Origin: Lingula anatina
Taxonomy: Eukaryota > Brachiopoda > Lingulata > Lingulida > Lingulidae
Direction of reading: 5' to 3'
Length of the DNA: 64,000 nucleotides
Assembly: GCF_001039355.2 (NCBI RefSeq)
Contig: NW_019775624.1
Span: 434,692 to 498,691 of the forward strand
Shown here in pieces: positions 60,258 to 64,000 of this stretch. The notes beneath the pieces are model-generated. The model worked only from the letters and a program-made list of their open reading frames with translations. It was not told the origin of the DNA and did no database searches. The position numbers and the translations under genes were made by a program. Every line of letters starts with the position of its first letter. Within the stretch, counting starts at the first letter, position 1.

Positions 60258-63200
60258 GTAGGTGTCCGTCAACCTGGTTTCAGGTTGTGTCAACATGGCG
60301 CCGTACGCATGGAACCATGTCATTTATTGAAATGAATTTTTAAGTCAAATCCTGAATAAGTTATGCCGAATAATGGCATGGCCTGGTTATCTTGGTTAAC
60401 AACATGTGATCGGTATATGTGCATAGTTTAAGTCCGAGCCGTTTTGGCTTGAAGCCGACTACTAGACTGTGTTGTCATTGATAATGATGTTGTATTGATA
60501 AAGATAAACACAGTCATGTGCCTTTGGTTGGCCTTGGTTTTAAAAGGATTGACACTCGATTTGATTAATCTGGACATCTGCAATTTGACACACATCACGA
60601 TGCCATGAAATTCAGTGTAATAAACGTTTTAAAAAAATATAACAGTTTTAAAAATAATATAAATTAACAAGTAATAGTACCTAGTATCAGTAGTACAGGA
60701 CACGTAACACGTATCTGGGTCAGTAATTGAGAAGTTGGGGCCCTGTTAGGGGTTTCCAGATAAAGACTGAAGGTAGATAGATTATTTATTAATGTGTCTG
60801 AGAGAAAAAGCTATGCATTAAATCTGTTGTTTTCATCTTATGGCTTCGTACAAATGTTATTTGGCATAGTATTGATAATTCATTACCACTTTGCTACCTT
60901 TTCAGTATTTCTATTGCATAGAACTGTAGTATGAACTGGTGACAGAACATAAGAAGTCAGTGAAGCTTAATGATGATGCCATTTAACCCCTCTCCCCTTC
61001 TTTCTGTTATGTTAGTGACAAGTTAAAATTTCAGAACTTAAAATAGTCATATAGCTGTAAACTTGAGTTCCAGATCTGTTGGCAGGTGTTTGGTCAGGAT
61101 GCCACTGCATTTTTTATTTCCAATCTTGAAAGCAGCATCATGAAACTGAACAGCCAGTTTTGAAAGCATTGTTTGCACTATTGGCAGCTTAAACTTATCA
61201 AGTGACAAATTTACCCTGATATAATTTTCATTTTTTATACCAGAGATGATGTCATGCCAGTATAACTTCATGAAGTATCATAAGTAGATAAGAACTGATA
61301 GGTCTAGACTTGTTTGTTTTATTTGGACCACATTTTAGTCTTACTGTTGATTATAAATCATGAGCATAACACTACTTATTAGACCTTGTTCGGTGTATAG
61401 ATATTTATCATCCTGCCTGTCTATGTTCACCATTGATTTGGTGAAAAATAAAAAGGGGTATGGGGCTTAACCCCACTCTACTGAACTTTGGAAACTCTTA
61501 AATAGGTAGCGTTAAGTAAGTGACAGGTTTTAAGACTGAACATAAGTACACTTAAGTCTTCAGTTGTCTTTTTCACTGCCTTATGTGGTTACTAGTAAAG
61601 TTCTCTTTACTTTGATTTCAAAGTTCAGTTATAACCACTTAGCTTTCGACATATTGATTGAAATCTAAAGTGAAACTACCTCAGACTTATATACATGTTG
61701 AAAAATAAAGAAAAAAAGTGGAATCACATATGGAAGAATTATGTCATAACTGAAGATCATAGAGGAAATATTGAATGTGTTCATCTGGGCAGGGCCTTTG
61801 GATTATACAACGGTGTTACCTCAGTGTCATGTTCATTATATTCATTTGAAATCCCGAATGAATCCTTACAACAGTCTCTGTACTCCATATATCACAATTA
61901 ACATACCTTAGTTCATCATTAACCCAATTAATCCTGGTTCAACTGAAATGAATTTTAGATATAAATAGAGTAGCTCAGTATAACATAAGCCTGCCTGTTG
62001 TTATACTGCAGTCTGTAAGCAGGTGTAGAAGTTATATGATATCACAAATGTTATTATCACAGATCCTATTAACTCGGTCCCTGTTGAGTTTCCTTGCTCA
62101 TTCTTTATATCTTTAGGATATGAATAAGGTGTTCCACTGTTAGTATGTATTCAGGCACTAACAGATACCTAGAACGGTTCAGGTGCACATAAAGACACGA
62201 GCAAGCATGAATTTTCAGCTCTCTGTAGATCCTTTTACTCTCTTTCCACTCCAACTAAGTAACCACCAGAAGGTGTATTCTTTTAATTTTTGTAACTGTC
62301 TGGTTTTGTATTTCAGACCTAAATCCATTTTGTTTTATTTTGTGCCTGAACACACTTCCAAGTTGGTGGATTTTTTCCCCTGGTCCAGACGGGCCTCTTT
62401 ACCTACATCTGAGATGGAGTCCTATTTCTGTTAATCTTATGTACCTCTGTGTGTGCATCTTTAGAAAAGAATAAGGCATATGTATAGAAAAAAAAGATGG
62501 TACTTGTCTGCTCTTTCTGAAAAATATCCTGTCAAATTTGCAGTGTGACATTCATCATATTTCAGAATTTTAGAATACGTTTGATATATTTTATTTTGTA
62601 AAAACTTTGTGTATGTAAGAAGAGGCATATGCATCACTTATTTTTTGTCCAGTTTCTGAAGCAAGACCAGTTGTGAACTCTTAAGAAATCTTCAGTGAAA
62701 TAATCTTCTCAAATTGATCACTAATTATTTGTCTACTGCTTTGAAAGAATATAATTGGAAATTTGTATATATGTAGCCCCTTGATGAAGCTTTCATTAAA
62801 AGGTTAATTGTAAAAAGAGGTTCATATTTGAGTTGTTAATTGTTTAGTGTAGTAATCTTGAGGTTCAAAGCTTTGTAAAGAGTTGACATGTTGTTCTGAA
62901 TGGTGTGATCATTTTTGGCTCTGAAAGAAAGCTGGAAGCCTTCAAAGTGAGTATAAATTGTACTATCAGAAACCTGATGATGCAAATGCATGCACATTGG
63001 CTTTCAAGTCAAGTGAAATATAAAGCTGAATTATGACAATGGTAGCTTATCTATTTTTGTGGTTAAATTATTGGCCTCACAGGACTTTGACAAGATTTAT
63101 GCTTTCAAGTTGGGCAACAGTTGATGATAAACATAGTGATCAGATAGAGCGAGTACTATGGAAAATAGTGCAATTTTAATGGCTGTGCCCTTCAAAGATT

Positions 63201-64000
63201 GAAATACTGTGATTTTTGTATTATAGGCAAGATATAAGAATATCACAAAAGTCAAAGAAGGATTTCCAATTTCCTTTTTTTTTTTTTTTTTTTTTGAGGG
63301 GGGGGGGGTCATTTTCATGAGTACTTAGTTCTAATAGTATCCCATAAAAGAGAATTGTTTTCAATTATGAACTGTGCCATATTTGTTTCAGTTTAAATCA
63401 GTTATGCCTAAAAGTTTGTATCTTTGGTCCTCTTACTTTTATACACCTCTGAGGTGTTCAGACAATTTAAACATTGTTTTGCACAATGCCTTTCAACTTT
63501 TGTCAAAAGATAGATGACATAAAATTCAGAAATGGTGTAACAGGTGTAATGGACAATTTTGGGCGTATTCTGGTAAGAAATGTCCATCTAGACTAAATTT
63601 GTCAAATTTGTGTAGAAACATGCAGTGGTCATAATCTCACGTGGGAGTGATTATAATTAGGTGTAGTAGTTATATTAGACAGGCCTAGGATATATATCTG
63701 TTTGCTTGTAGCTGTGTGCAAGAATTGTACATTAAATACATCACCTGTCAGAGGAAATTATTTACTAGTAACTGCATTACAGTATATCTTAGCTGAGAAG
63801 TGTGCATGTCCCAAATTTTAATTATTTAGAAGTCTGATCTGGGCTTAAGGATAGATTATGCAACTAACACTGAATAGGATTTGTAACCAGACAAACAAGG
63901 ACAATGTACCTATGGCTGTACTAGTATGTATTATAGAAGATGATGTGTGTATCAAAGTTTCAGGACACTAGAGATAATAAACAACTTTTTTAGCTTGCAT
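60258..64000. other. Probable long first intron of the + gene
   Basis: AT-rich sequence with no convincing exon except the weak candidate at 61047-61271 on the minus strand. A T run followed by a G run (63278-63309) is simple sequence. Confidence 0.45.
61047..61271 (-). CDS. Weak candidate minus-strand ORF, unknown
   Basis: A 74-codon open frame starting with ATG (MKLYWHDIISGIKNENYIRV) and ending LELKFTAI-stop. Composition is plausibly coding (balanced hydrophobic and charged residues), but there is no homology I recognise, no splice context and no AATAAA nearby. It may be chance or an old fragment of a gene or retroelement. Confidence 0.2.
   Translation of the reverse strand: MKLYWHDIISGIKNENYIRVNLSLDKFKLPIVQTMLSKLAVQFHDAAFKIGNKKCSGILTKHLPTDLELKFTAI

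Noticed and set aside
62317-62473. Possible second exon of the gene starting at 60182 (acceptor tttcag at 62311-62316, phase compatible)
   Set aside because: The frame is short and hydrophobic, stops quickly, lacks recognisable homology and has no AATAAA nearby; chance is as likely.
1-64000. tRNA, rRNA or other structured RNA genes
   Set aside because: No segment with convincing tRNA or rRNA features was seen by eye; a covariance-model scan would be needed to exclude them.

Overview
The window is metazoan nuclear DNA: AT-rich, with GT-AG introns, AATAAA signals, many dinucleotide microsatellites, a CR1/L2-like LINE fragment and MITE-like elements. The composition and a secreted Kazal-inhibitor expansion suggest a marine invertebrate, most likely a spiralian such as a mollusc. 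That placement is inference; no marker gene fixes it.

Positions 1-51200 hold a head-to-tail cluster, all on the + strand, of ten Kazal-type (follistatin/agrin/SPINK-like) protease-inhibitor genes, called A to J here. A (213-1809) lacks its 5' end because of the window edge. B (2959-6998) and C (8181-12054) have 4 Kazal domains each. D (12897-20736) has 11. E (21432-26198) is D/F-like but lacks its 5' end next to an assembly N. F (27448-35711) has 11, G (36903-40195) has 5, H (41683-43679) has 3, I (44838-49218) has 6, and J (50256-51107) is a single compact SPINK1-like domain. That makes about 56 complete domains in 51 kb. I rebuilt each gene exon by exon; all splice sites are GT-AG and every complete CDS is a multiple of three.

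In A-I nearly every intron cuts the Kazal domain in the middle, at the residue after the TY motif, in phase 1. Each internal exon therefore carries the C-terminal half of one domain and the N-terminal half of the next. In D, E and F the exons alternate long (144-174 nt) and short (126-141 nt), and the two visible losses each removed one long plus one short exon. The interior domains of A-G have their fourth cysteine encoded exactly across the splice junction (t|gt or t|gc). Proteins A-G also all end in hydrophobic-Gly-stop. Genes B, C, D, F and G carry a Thr/Pro mucin-like spacer in the third exon, and gene F looks like a recombinant whose breakpoint lies inside that spacer.

Positions 51200-64000 are different. 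There is one three-exon minus-strand gene of unknown function (55076-56941) with two further candidate minus exons downstream. A first coding exon on the + strand (60182-60257) follows a more GC-rich stretch and probably belongs to a gene continuing beyond the window. Three short MITEs of one family, each with a 5-bp target duplication or a near match to one, lie at 57.6-58.8 kb. The rest is intergenic or intronic sequence in which I see nothing definite. Four assembly gaps (N at 21202, 23739, 33586 and 41300-41510) affect interpretation, especially of gene E.
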